Source: Chitinophagaceae bacterium (lineage in GTDB: Bacteria > Bacteroidota > Bacteroidia > Chitinophagales > Chitinophagaceae). From it: a stretch of DNA of 64,000 bases. Below are positions 35,020 to 45,936 of the stretch, piece by piece. Position 1 is the stretch's first letter. Each line of letters opens with the position of its first letter. The notes beneath the pieces were generated by a model, which saw nothing but the letters and a program-made list of their open reading frames with translations, had not been told where the DNA came from and searched no databases. Both the position numbers and the translations under genes were made by a program. The stretch is taken from positions 310,001 through 374,000 of the forward strand of contig JADJDJ010000003.1 in assembly GCA_016702745.1 (NCBI GenBank), written 5' to 3'.

Positions 35020-38000
35020 ATGTTCCGAACCCTTTTTGTGCGCCCTTCATATGGGATCATATGCTTTTTATTGCTGCTATCGAATTTTGTAACCGAAGCG
35101 CAGAACCCCATTGTATCTGAAAATAACAATTCCGGAAACCCTGCCAGTGAATGGGATATTTCCGGTGCCGGAGATGTTAGTATTCAGGGCTTCAGTACCG
35201 ACCTAAGCGTAAACATTGGGAGCAGTGTCCATTTTAAAATCAATGTAACAGATGCTGCTAACTACAATATAAAAATTTACCGGCTGGGCTATTACCAGGG
35301 AAATGGGGCCCGCCTGATTACCAACCTCGGCAATTTTACCGGGATCATACAACCCGCTCCATTAACCGATGCCGTAACGGGGTTGGTAGATTGTGGTAAC
35401 TGGTCAGTAGCTGCTTCATGGGCTATTCCTTCCAATGCTGTACCCGGCTTATATATAGCCAGACTTACCAGAACCGGTAACGGTGGTGCCAGCCATATAC
35501 CCTTTGTGGTAAGAGACGATAATAGTACGGCTGATATTTTATTCCAGACATCAGATGCCACCTGGCAGGCCTATAATGTATGGGGAGGGAATTCACTCTA
35601 TGTGGGATCCACTTCTTTCCCTTCAGGACATGCCACCAAGGTTAGTTATAACCGTCCCTTTGTTACCCGCGGTGGCGGGGGTGGCAGTTCAGCTGCAGAA
35701 GACTGGCTCTTTCATGCCGAATACCCAATGATAAGATGGCTGGAAAAAAATGGTTATCACCTGAACTATGCCACCAATATTGATGTGGCCAGGAATCCGA
35801 ATATCATGCAGCCGCATAAAATCTTTTTATCGGCAGGTCATGACGAATACTGGTCCAAAGAGCAAAGAGACCATATCACTGCCGCAAGGAACAATGGTAA
35901 ACACCTTGCTTTTTTCAGTGGCAATGAAGTATACTGGAAAACCCGTTGGGAAAACAGTATCGATGGATCAGGAACTCCTTTCCGCACCCTGGTATGTTAT
36001 AAAGAAGGAACAATGGGCGAAAATACCTGTGGGGGCAAATGTGATCCTTCTCCGGAATGGACGGGACTATGGAGAGACGGATGTAACCCACCTTATACAC
36101 CCAATGACGGATGTCAACCCGAAAATGCATTAACCGGACAAATCAGCTGGCAGGGAGCCAATGCCGCCATTGAAGTTCCTTATGCCAATAAGGATTTCAG
36201 GTTTTGGAGAAATACCAGTATACAATCCCTTGTACCTGGACAGGTTGCCACATTATCATCAAATACTTTAGGTTACGAAATGGATTGGGAACAAACCCAA
36301 CGGACATTATCCTTCCGGAAGAATTTTTGTTATCATCTACCAATGTTTCCGGCAAAACGCATAAGCTCTCCTTATATAAACATACTTCCGGCGCCTGGGT
36401 ATTTGGTGCCGGTACAGTACAATGGTCATGGGGACTGGATGGCAACCACGATAGTGGGAACTCAACGGAAGACCAGCGGATGCAACAGGCCACCGTTAAC
36501 CTGTTTGCTGATATGATGGTACAACCAGGCAATTTACAAGCCCCACTCGTCGCTACTACTGCCTCTGCTGATGTAACCGCACCGGTTACCACAATTAATA
36601 ACCCTGCTCACAATCAATCTGTGCTCAGCGGCATACCCATCAGTATCAGTGGAACTGCCACAGATGCAAATGCTGTCGCAGGCACTGAAATATCTGTTGA
36701 TGGCGGAAGCAGCTGGCAGCCAGCCAATGGAACCGGTCAGTGGAGTTTTACATTCCACCGGCAACGGCTGGGAATGTGATCATTAAAGTCCGCAGTTTTG
36801 ATGATAGCGGAAATATGGAAACAGCCGGGGCCGTTCCTGCCGGCAATGCTGGCCAGCTTACCGTGGTCAATGCTATTGCACCTACAGAAGGTCCGGGTGG
36901 GCCAATACTGGTAATCAGCAAGACCGGCAATCCCTTCAGCAGGTATCCGGTGGAAATACTCAGGGCCCAGGGGCTCAATGCATTTTCTGCCATTGATATC
37001 AGTGCCATGAACAGCACTTTACTCAATAACCATGATGTAGTGCTGCTGGGAGAAATGAGTTTAACCGGTCCGGAAGTCACCATGCTGACCAACTGGGTAA
37101 ATGCCGGTGGTACACTGATTGCGCTTAAACCTGATGTTCAACTGGCCGGATTACTGGGAATCACTCCTACCGGGAATAATTTATCTGACAAATATTTATT
37201 GGTGAATACCACTGCCGGACCAGGTGTCGGTATCGTTAATCAAACGATACAATACCATGGAACAGCCAATTTGTATAACCTGAATGGGGCCACCGCTATC
37301 GCTACCCTTTATGCTGATGCGGTAACTGCCACCACTTATCCTGCTGTCACCTGCAAACTGGTGGGGGCGAATGGCGGATCAGCTGTTGCATTTTTATATG
37401 ACCTGGCCCGCTCAGTAGTGTATACCAGACAGGGAAATCCTGCCTGGTCTGGTGATGAAAGAGATGGGATCAATCCGCTTCGTTCTGATGATTTGTTCTT
37501 TGGAAACAAAGCAGGTGATGTACAAAATGATTGGGTGGATCTTGATAAAGTAGCTATTCCGCAGGCCGATGAACAAATGCACCTGCTCAGCAATATCATT
37601 ACGCAAAACAATCTCCCTGGAAACCATTACCCAGATTCTGGTTCCTGCCCAAAGGGCTTAAGGCTGCTATTGTGATGACTGGAGATGACCATGGAAATAA
37701 CGGTACCACGACGCGGTTTAATCAATACCTGGCACTGAGTACAAACAACTCTCCTTCTTCTGTTACGGACTGGACGGCGATCCGGGGTACTTCTTATATC
37801 TATCCCAATACACCGATGAGCAGTACACAGGCAACTGCCTTTGAAGGGCAGGGCTTTGAAATTGCTTTGCACCTGAATACCGGTTGTACCAACTGGACGC
37901 CTTCGTCATTTCAAAATGACCTGGCTGGTCAGACCGTACAATTCAGTTCTGCTTTCCCGGGAGTTGCCGCACCTTCTACCAACCGCACACATTGTATTGC

Positions 38001-41000
38001 CTGGAGCGACTGGTCTTCAGCTGCTGAAATACAGGCAGCAAACGGGATCAGACTGGATGCTAATTATTATTACTGGCCCGGATCCTGGGTGATGAACCGG
38101 CCGGGAATGTTCACCGGATCTGGTATGCCTATGCGATTTGCCAAAATGGATGGTTCCATCATTGATTGTTACCAGGTAACCACACAAATGACCGATGAAT
38201 CAGGAATTAATTATACCAGCTTCTGTAATGCCCTGCTCGATAAAGCCATTGGCACTGAAGGATACTATGGTGTTTTCTGCGCCAATATGCATACCGATGC
38301 AGGAAGCTCTGCAGGCTCTGATGCCATCATCGCATCAGCACAAGCCAGACAGATACCTGTTATCTCTGCCAAACAAATGCTGAACTGGCTGGATGGCAGG
38401 AATAATTCATCATTTGGTTCAATGAACTGGAGCGGACATGAACTCAGCTTCAGCATCACAAACAATGCCGGGCTTCACCAGATTAAGGCAATGCCCCTGG
38501 TTGTAAAGAAGCCAATGCCTCCTTATCTTATTTACTGAAAAATGGAAGTCCGGTTCCTTATACCGTTCAGGTGATCAAAGGAATTGCTTATGCATTTTTT
38601 GATGCAGCTGCCGGCAATTATACAGCAGGTTATCCGACCGATAATAATCCTCCGGTTATCACAGCGATTTCTGCCACCCCTCATACTAACGGTACAGCCA
38701 CGATTAACTGGACAACGGATGAAAATGCAAATTCATCGGTTAGTTACGGACTCAGTGCCGGCAACCTGAATCTTACTGCCACAGATGCGGCCATGGTCAC
38801 CAGTCATTCACTGGTACTCACCGGTCTTATCCCGGGTAATATCTATTACTTCCGTGTTCAATCAGCTGATGGTGCCGCTAACAGTACAACGGAACCGCTT
38901 AGTCCTGCTGCACCATTAAGCTTTACCATGCCCAATGGGGTTTGTGCCAGTGACAATCTGTTTGCTGATTTCAATCTGGGTACCCCGGATGCGAATACAA
39001 TCATCGCTGCCGATGGAGATGGCGCTGTGAGTTTAAAACCATTGATGCAGGAAACTATTTACAGGCGCATCTGTTCCCTCCGGCTGGACGGAAGCAGTAT
39101 GGGATGCACAACCAGGTGCTACTACTACATATAGCAGTGGCGAGGTTACGGTTGATGGTTCCCATGTTACTTATAATACAACAGTTGCCCCTGGCACCCA
39201 TCTGGAATTCAGGGCGAAGTTTACTGCAGGCAATTTTCAAAATATTGGTTTCTCCGGCGATGCGGACTTTAATAATCCCTGGGTCGTAATTGGCAGAGGA
39301 AGTGCGGGAGATAATCATGTATATGCCCGGACCAGTGATGGACATACAGCTTCATTGGGTACTAATCTGCTGGATGCCATGCATACGTACCGGATCGAAT
39401 GGCAGACCGGCTCCGGTAGTTTTAGTTTTTATGTTGATGGTGTACTGGTGCCAACACCTGCTGTAACCACTGCTGTTACCGGAAATATGACTGTACAAAT
39501 CAGTGCTTATCCTGCAGGTGGTGCAGCACTTTCGGTTGACTGGATAAAAGCAACACCCTATGCCGCTTCGGGAATATTTACATCCCGTGTATTTGATGCC
39601 GGTGCAGCCCGTAACTGGGATCTCGTGAACTGGAATGCCAGTGTTCCTGCAAATACAAGTCTGCTCATCTCGGTAAGAAAAGGTAATACTCCGGTTCCCG
39701 ATGGCAGCTGGACCAATTTCATAGCCGTAACCAACGGGGCTTCTATTGGCTGCAGCCCTTCACAGTATATACAGTATAAAGCAGCATTAAGCAGCACAGC
39801 ATCTTCAGTTAGTCCGGTGCTCTATGATTTATCGATTGATTGCGGGAACTATCCTGCAGACAATACCGGTCCGGTGATCAGTAGTATCAGTATCAGTCCG
39901 AACAGCAATGGCACAGCGATCATCAGCTGGAATACTGATGAATCCTCAACCTCTGTTGTTCAATATGGTACAGTCCACACTAATCTCAACCTGAACAGCA
40001 GTGATCCGGCCCTGGTGACTGCACATACAATAACATTAAGCGGACTGGTTCCAGGCACTACCTATTTCTGTCAGGTACAGTCGGCTGACTGCAGTGGTAA
40101 TTTATCAAACGGTCCTTTAAGAAGTTTTGCCATCCCCTATCCTACTTCCAATTGTTTCGAGGACATCACAACAGCCGATTTTACACAGGGTATTGTAACA
40201 GGTACGTCCATTGCTCCTGCAGCAGATGGAGCGATATCACTGGTACCGGCTTTATCGGAGGAATTTAATGGTCCGGCATTACCGGCAGGCTGGCAAAGTT
40301 TTCCATGGACAGGCGGTAGTTCTGCCATTTCCTATGGATCTGTTGTAGTTGACGGGGCCCGCTGCAATGCGGTGCCTGCTACCACGACTTATGGACCGGG
40401 AAGCAGTATGGAATTTTCGGCCATATTCGGAGCCGGTTCTTTCCAGCATATTGGTTTTGGTGGGGGAACAGATGCGACTGGTACCGGTGGAATTTATAAT
40501 GGTGATGATCCCTGGGCCATGTTCAGTACCGGTAATTCAACCTCCGTGCTAAAGGCAAGGGTATCACCGGCTTCAGGTACTTATTATGATATGGATATTC
40601 CGGGTTCCTATATCGGCACATCACATGTTTACCGTATATACTGGAAAACAAACAGCATTGAATTTTATATTGACGGCACACTGGTGCATACCCAAAATAC
40701 GACTATCAGCAGTCCCATGCGTCCTGCCATCAGTGATTATAATAATGGCGGTGCTGTGGTAAAAGTGAATTGGATGGAAGTATCTCCATATAATCTATCG
40801 GGACAGTTTGAATCAAGGGTATTTGATGCGGGTATGCAAAAGCAATGGCAAACGGCAAACTGGAATGCTAGCAGTCCGGCAGGAACACAATTGCAGGTAT
40901 ATTATCGTGTGGCCAGTTCACCTGCAGGAATCAGTTCTGCCAGCTGGACCCTGATTCCCGCCAGTGGTGCTTCACTGAATGTGGTGGCACAGTGTATTCA

Positions 41001-41538
41001 ATACAAAGCAGCATTAACCAGTACAGACCCCGCTGCCAGTCCCCGGTTACTGGATATCAGTTTCCAGTGTGCCGATGTGCAATGGATCAGTATCAGCGGG
41101 AATGTATGGAATGATGTGAATGCGATGAATGACAATATGGTCAACAATTCAGGATTACTCCAGGTGCCGCCAAATCCGGGTATTCCAACGGGGATACGGG
41201 TGTACCTGGTGAATACGGCAACAGGACTGATTGAAAAATCTGCCCTGGTATCGCCGGCAACCAATATGTATCAGTTCAGCAATGTGGCACCTAATAAAAC
41301 CTATCGTATTTACCTGAGCTTTGTTGTTTATTCAATCGGAACACCTGAAAGCAGTATTATTCCATTGATCAACCAGGGCTGGGAACATACCGGGCAGAAA
41401 AATGCCAATCCGCCAAATCTTCCAACGGGAAGTGATGCGTTGAATGACGGAAGGATCACGGTGCCGGCAGGTATTATCAATCTGATCAAGATCAATTTTG
41501 GTATCCGGGTTACCGGCGGAGACGCAGTAACCGGCTAA
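35020..41538 (+). CDS. Giant secreted multidomain protein: DMFase-beta-like, deacetylase-like, FN3 and LamG-like modules (five frame breaks)
   Basis: The reconstructed protein has about 2173 residues. After a signal peptide (cleaved near VTEAQ) there is an N,N-dimethylformamidase beta-subunit-like domain (about 50-500; LSAGHDEYWSKEQRDHI). An Ig-like domain follows (TAPVTTINNPAHNQSV), then a glutamine-amidotransferase-like Rossmann segment (ILVISKTGN to NWVNAGGTLIALK). Next is a polysaccharide-deacetylase-like domain (VMTGDDHGNNG, GFEIALHLNTGC). Two copies of a module follow, each with a purple-acid-phosphatase-type FN3 domain, a LamG-like sandwich and an FDAG..W strand domain, and an SdrD B-like domain ends it. 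Breaks lie at 36293-36295, 36746-36749, 37630-37632, 38505-38507 (each one base short) and 39052-39054 (one extra). No T9SS sorting domain is found. Likely an exported carbohydrate- or amide-acting enzyme. Confidence 0.78.
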
Positions 41539-41550
41539 TGAAATTTTTGA

Positions 41551-42644
41551 ATTGAGGGGGCATCTGTTATCTTTAACCATCTGCAGGAATTAAAAAAAAG
41601 GGATGGATCTTTGGCAGAGGGATCCTGGATCAGGCGATCATGGCATTCCTGGTTGTGGCACTGACAGAAGAGCTTTGCAAATTTGCGGTATTGCGGTTCT
41701 ATGCATATCCAAAAAGAAGTTTTGATGAACCTTTTGACGGCATCGTGTATAGTGTGATGGCCAGTATGGGTTTTGCCACGCTGGAAAATATTCTCTACGT
41801 GACAAATTCGGCGCAATACGGACAGGGTTACCAGGTAGCCATTATGAGAATGTTCCTGGCGGTACCGGCACATGCTACTTTCGGAGTATTGATGGGCTAT
41901 CATGTGGGAAGAGCGAAATTTGAAACCCGGCGGACCGGATCACTTACCATACTTGGTATTTTCTGGGCGGTTCTTTTTCATGGGGCCTATGATACTTTTT
42001 TATTCTGGCAGCAATCTCCCGAACTCGATGCTTATATACCCGATTTCCTGCTGTTTATCGGGGCGGTAATTTCATTTATTGTATCGTTGAGACTGAGTTT
42101 TAAACTGATTGATAAACACCGGCGGCTTTCTCAAAGAAGTTTTATGCCGGGTGCTTCCCTAAGCCTGAGAAGAGCATATGAAAAAGATATTCCGCTGATC
42201 AGGAACATAAGTCAGCAGGTATGGCCTCAAACTTATTCCACCATCCTGTCAACCGATCAGATCAGTTATATGCTGGATATGATGTACAGCGAGCAATCGC
42301 TCAACAAACAGATGAAGGAACAGCATGAGTTCATTATTGTGAATGACGGAGCAGAGCCGGTAGGTTTTGCCTCTTTTAGCCTGCAGCAACCCGGAGTGTA
42401 TAAGCTGCATAAAATATATATGCTGCCTTCCATGCAGGGCAAGGGCGCTGGGCGCTTTGTGATCAATGAAATACTGAAAGCCATTCAACGCAAGGGCGGA
42501 CAGGCATTGCAACTGAATGTAAACCGGAATAATAAAGCCGTAGACTTTTATAGAAAAAACGGATTTGAAATCATCCGGGAGGAAGACATCAATATCGGCA
42601 ACGGCTACTTCATGAATGACTATGTGATGGAAAAAAAGCTATAA
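41551..42644 (+). CDS. PrsW-type intramembrane protease (N-terminus missing) fused to a GNAT domain
   Basis: The clear frame from ATG 41640 begins at the PrsW active-site helix (AFLVVALTEELCKFAVL), with FDEPFDGIVYSVMASMGFATLEN, MFLAVPAHATFGVLMGYHVG and FHGAYD, all the conserved PrsW motifs. The two to three N-terminal helices are absent. Coding resemblance continues back to 41551 if one A is added to the A8 run at 41592-41599 (FNHLQELKKKGWIFGRG), then ends at a stop. After a short basic linker the same frame holds a complete GNAT domain (about 150 residues; KIYMLPSMQGKGAGRFVINE). PrsW proteins are glutamic-type membrane proteases. The missing start may reflect a deletion or assembly fault at about 41540-41560. 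Confidence 0.75.
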
Positions 42645-42655
42645 GCCGGTTGTAC

Positions 42656-43116
42656 TTAAAATCCTTTCAGTACGCCTTTACAACTCAGGAATTTAATGGG
42701 ATCCACCGGTGTTTCAAATTCATACATGGTGAGCTCTATTTTGCTGCCCGGACTGATATATCCGATTGGTGTACCGGGTTTAACCACATCATTTCTTTTG
42801 ACGAGCAGTTTATTCATTCCCGTGTACCAGAAATAAAAATCCTTCCCGTTGATTTTGGCAAAAGCACCACCCCAAAACCGGACTCCTCGGTATTCTCAGT
42901 ATTGGTGATCCGGCCGGTGCCCACTGATTTTACAACAGTATCAGGGATACTCATGAGCACAACGCAGAGATCCGGCTCGTCAAATTTAACCGCATTTTTG
43001 GGCGGGGGGACCACGGTAGCCTCTTCCAGCGGACAGGGCAATGGGAACACGTTTTGCTGGGCATGGGCAAATGAAATACCGGCAAACAGGGCAAGCAGGG
43101 TAACCTTAACCTTCAT
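42656..43116 (-). CDS. LytM/M23-like fold protein lacking zinc ligands (one frame break)
   Basis: The reconstructed protein has about 153 residues, with a signal peptide (MKVKVTLLALFAGISFAHAQ). The single break needs one more A:T pair in the A4 run at 42874-42877. The restored sequence reads SGFWGGAFAKINGKDFYFWY, then GMNKLLVKRNDVVKPGTPIGYISPGSK split over two stretches. The RNDVVKPGTPIGY part is typical of the LytM/M23 beta-sheet. The HxxxD and HxH zinc ligands of active M23 peptidases are not present, so it is probably a non-catalytic envelope protein. It is convergent with the PrsW-GNAT gene. Confidence 0.65.
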
Positions 43117-43159
43117 ATATACAATTTACGAAATCTGGTTGAAAGACGATCAAAATGGA

Positions 43160-43462
43160 TTAACCGTTCCGGTCAAGCCTTAATTTCTGAGCCAGTTCAG
43201 CACTCATTCCTTCTGCAGAAATTCCATATCCAGTTACTAAAACTCCTTTTACGCCAGTATTGGATTCCACTGCATAAACAACTGCTTCATCTGAAGGGTC
43301 GGTATCCCCCTCAAAGCGGTACCATTCCGATATCTCAAAATCCTGAATGTCAAATCGGTTTCCCTGGCAGATCAGGCAGTTCTCGGCCAGGTTAAAATCA
43401 AGCGTAAAGCCTCTCTGTCTTAAACCTGCAAGGGCTTCTGTAACGGTATCATATACATACAT
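43160..43462 (-). CDS. Small conserved protein often misnamed phosphoribosylpyrophosphate synthetase
   Basis: This 100-residue acidic protein has the recognisable pattern YDTVTEALAGLRQRGFTLDF, CLICQGNRFDIQDFEI, and EAVVYAVESNTGVKGVLVTGYG. Bacteroidota databases often label this short family phosphoribosylpyrophosphate synthetase, but there is no PRPP loop or ribose-phosphate domain and the size is far too small for that enzyme. No signal peptide, so cytoplasmic. It lies 43 bases upstream of the LytM-like gene on the same strand; function unknown. Confidence 0.8.
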   Translation of the reverse strand: MYVYDTVTEALAGLRQRGFTLDFNLAENCLICQGNRFDIQDFEISEWYRFEGDTDPSDEAVVYAVESNTGVKGVLVTGYGISAEGMSAELAQKLRLDRNG

Positions 43463-43599
43463 AACAGACTGATTGGTGATTGTAAATTTATCTTATTTGC
43501 TTAGAACCAAAGCAATGGAAAATATTTATTGTGTATAAGTTAATAGGGATGCGGGACAAATAAGCTGAAACAGCAGGTCCTTTATTGGGTTGTAAACTG

Positions 43600-43607
43600 T
43601 ACCTTTG
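43600..43607 (+). promoter_or_regulatory. -7 box (TACCTTTG) of the S-adenosylhomocysteinase gene
   Basis: Exact TAnnTTTG match, 24 bases before the ATG at 43632. The leader has no room for a SAH or SAM riboswitch and none is visible. Confidence 0.55.
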
Positions 43608-43631
43608 CAGCCGAAAAATAAAAATAAGCCA

Positions 43632-44958
43632 ATGTCAACAGTTACCAAATCCATTGATTTCAGCCTGCCTTATAAAGTGGCAGATATATCCCTTGCAGAA
43701 TGGGGACGTAAAGAAATTCGCCTGGCAGAAGCAGAAATGCCCGGTTTAATGAGCATCCGTAAGGAATATGGTCCTTCCCAGCCACTGAAAGGTGCCCGGG
43801 TTGCAGGATGTCTGCATATGACCATTCAGACTGCCGTACTCATTGAAACCCTGGTGGCCCCTGGGTGCCGAGGTAAAATGGAGTTCCTGCAATATCTTTT
43901 CTACACAGGATCATGCTGCTGCTGCTATTGCTGCTGCAGGGATTGGTGTATTTGCCTGGAAAGGACAAACACAGGAAGAAGCGGACTGGTGTATTGAGCA
44001 GACCCTGTTTTTCGGTGGTAATGACAAGCCCCTGAACATGATCCTGGATGATGGTGGTGACCTGACCAATATGGTGCTGGACACTTATCCTGAACTGGTG
44101 CAGCATGTAAAAGGAATTTCTGAAGAAACGACTACCGGTGTACACCGTTTATATGAAAGAGTGGCCAAAGGTACTTTACCAATGCCCGCTATTAACGTTA
44201 ACGACTCTGTTACCAAATCAAAATTCGATAACAAATATGGCTGTAAAGAATCCCTGGTGGATTCTATCCGTCGTGCTACGGACGTAATGCTGGCCGGTAA
44301 GATTGCCGTTGTAGGTGGTTATGGTGATGTGGGTAAGGGTTCTGCGGCTTCACTGGCAGGTGCCGGTTGTCGTGTGATTGTTACGGAGATCGATCCGATC
44401 TGTGCCCTGCAGGCAGCGATGGACGGTTTTGAAGTCAAGAAAATGATTGATGCGGTAAAAGAAGCTGATATCGTGGTAACCGCTTCCGGTTGCCGTGACC
44501 TGATCCGTGGCGACCATTTCAAACTGATGAAGGATAAAGTGATCGTTTGTAATATCGGGCACTTCGATATCGAGATTGATATTGCCTGGCTGAATCAGAA
44601 CTATGGTGATACAAAAGATACCATCAAACCACAGGTTGATATCTACAATGTGGATGGCAAGGATATCATCATCCTGGCAGAAGGCCGCCTCGTGAATCTG
44701 GGTTGTGCAACAGGCCACCCCTCTTTTGTAATGAGTAATTCCTTCAGCAACCAGACCCTGGCGCAGATTGAACTGTGGACGAACCATAAGAATTACGAAA
44801 ACAAAGTATATGTACTGCCCAAGCACCTGGATGAAAAAGTGGCCAGGCTGCACCTTTCCAAGATTGGTGTGGAACTGGATGAACTGACAACCGAGCAGGC
44901 CAATTACCTGGGTATCGCTAAAACCGGTCCTTTCAAACCGGAGCATTACCGTTATTAA
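43632..44958 (+). CDS. ahcY: S-adenosylhomocysteinase (one frame break)
   Basis: The ATG at 43632 starts MSTVTKSIDFSLPYKVADIS. The frame fails at the C4 run 43858-43861; with three Cs it reads IETLVALGAEVKWSSCNIFS, STQDHAAAAIAAAG and on to the normal C-terminus KPEHYRY, giving 441 residues. Diagnostic parts are GCLHMTIQTAVLIETL, the Lys/Asp region NDSVTKSKFDNKYGC, and the NAD-binding GGYGDVGKGSA. The cytosolic enzyme splits S-adenosylhomocysteine into adenosine and homocysteine, clearing the inhibitor of methyltransferases. Such a conserved gene is very unlikely to be broken in a living cell, so the extra C is a probable error. A strong terminator follows. Confidence 0.93.
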
Positions 44959-44981
44959 TCAGTTTTCAAAAAGTATAATAG

Positions 44982-45011
44982 AAAAGGGCTGTCTGCATTG
45001 ACAGCCCTTTT
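44982..45011 (+). terminator. Intrinsic terminator of ahcY
   Basis: AAAAGGGCTGTC/GACAGCCCTTTT forms a perfect 12-bp stem with a 6-base loop (TGCATT), followed by more T residues. It lies 23 bases after the stop. Confidence 0.92.
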
Positions 45012-45071
45012 TTTAATCCTTAGAATGAACAGGCTACCCGGTTCAGGCAGTCTGTTATTTGCTTGCCTGCA

Positions 45072-45506
45072 TCATGCGGCAAGTCTCGGTGGTATGCTCA
45101 GGGAAATAGTGGTTTCCAGTTGTCGGGGGTTTCGGATATCCAAACTTCCCCCCAGGCTGCTGACGGCCTGCGCCAAAACGCCAATCCGCCAGGCCAGTGC
45201 AAAGCCATTGTAATTATTTTTTTCTGTGATTTGCAGGATCAGGCGCTGATGCTGCCGGCTCGCCCTGATATGGATATCTCCTTTTTTGGAACTATCAATC
45301 ACGGCATCGAGGATCTCTTCTACCAGACTGGTGAATGTTTCGCTGACCCTGTGAAGGCATACACCCTTGCCCACTTCATTGCAAACCATGCTGCCATGTT
45401 GCATTGCTGCGGGCAGGGAGTTACCTACTACACCATCAATCAGCTGCTGTAAGCGGATGCGATTATAACCATGAGCGCTGTCACCAGCTTTTAATTGTTG
45501 TTTCAT
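45072..45506 (-). CDS. Stand-alone GHKL (histidine-kinase-type) ATPase domain protein
   Basis: This 144-residue protein is little more than an HATPase_c fold of the LytS/NarX branch. An N-terminal helix (RIRLQQLIDGVVGNSLPAAM) replaces the His-containing dimerisation helix. The N-box equivalent is the helix TSLVEEILDAVIDSSKKGD, and the C-terminal part reads FALAWRIGVLAQAVSSLGGSLDI with a glycine-poor G2-like segment. No receiver, sensor or membrane segment is present. It could be an accessory ATPase, an anti-sigma-like regulator or a degenerate kinase remnant. The ATP-binding glycines are incomplete, so nucleotide binding is uncertain. Confidence 0.6.
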   Translation of the reverse strand: MKQQLKAGDSAHGYNRIRLQQLIDGVVGNSLPAAMQHGSMVCNEVGKGVCLHRVSETFTSLVEEILDAVIDSSKKGDIHIRASRQHQRLILQITEKNNYNGFALAWRIGVLAQAVSSLGGSLDIRNPRQLETTISLSIPPRLAA

Positions 45507-45936
45507 AAGGTCGGTGTTTGCGGGTTCGGAAACGGGACAGTGAATTTGTTTTTTTCAAAGGATTGGATCAGGATAGTGGATTTGGATTTTTTCTCAACAG
45601 GTCAGGTTTGCTTGGTTTTTCAATGGATTCGGATGGGTTCTATTCATAGGTTCAATTCGGTGCTCAGCGTCTGGTTTTTTCAACTGGTATCGGATGTCAG
45701 TAAAGCTTCACGTGTTAATCTGAGTGCAAGTAACAACCGTTAGAGGCAAAAAAAAATAGGATTAGTTATGATTCAATCGTCATTAATCTACTACAACCCT
45801 GCTCTATCTCCTTTAGCGGGTATAAGTGTTTCCGCTAAGGCCACCGTTTACCGGAGACTCAGACAGACAAACCGCAGGATAAACCACTAAGGAATTACTG
45901 GTATCCCGGATAATTTGGCAGTCAAAATAAAATGCA
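45507..45936. other. Intergenic region, no gene found
   Basis: This 430-base stretch separates the divergent GHKL and tail-fibre-like genes. It is T-rich on the plus strand (several TTTTTT runs), contains only short unsupported frames, and shows no clear hairpin, RNA gene or consensus -7 box. Regulatory sequence for the downstream surface-protein block is presumably here, but I cannot place it. Confidence 0.6.

Noticed and set aside
43160..43462. Genuine phosphoribosylpyrophosphate synthetase
   Set aside because: Only 100 residues and lacking the PRPP-binding loop; the name is a database label for this short family.
43500..43631. SAH or SAM riboswitch upstream of ahcY
   Set aside because: The predicted leader from the -7 box is only about 20 bases and no conserved stem structure is visible.
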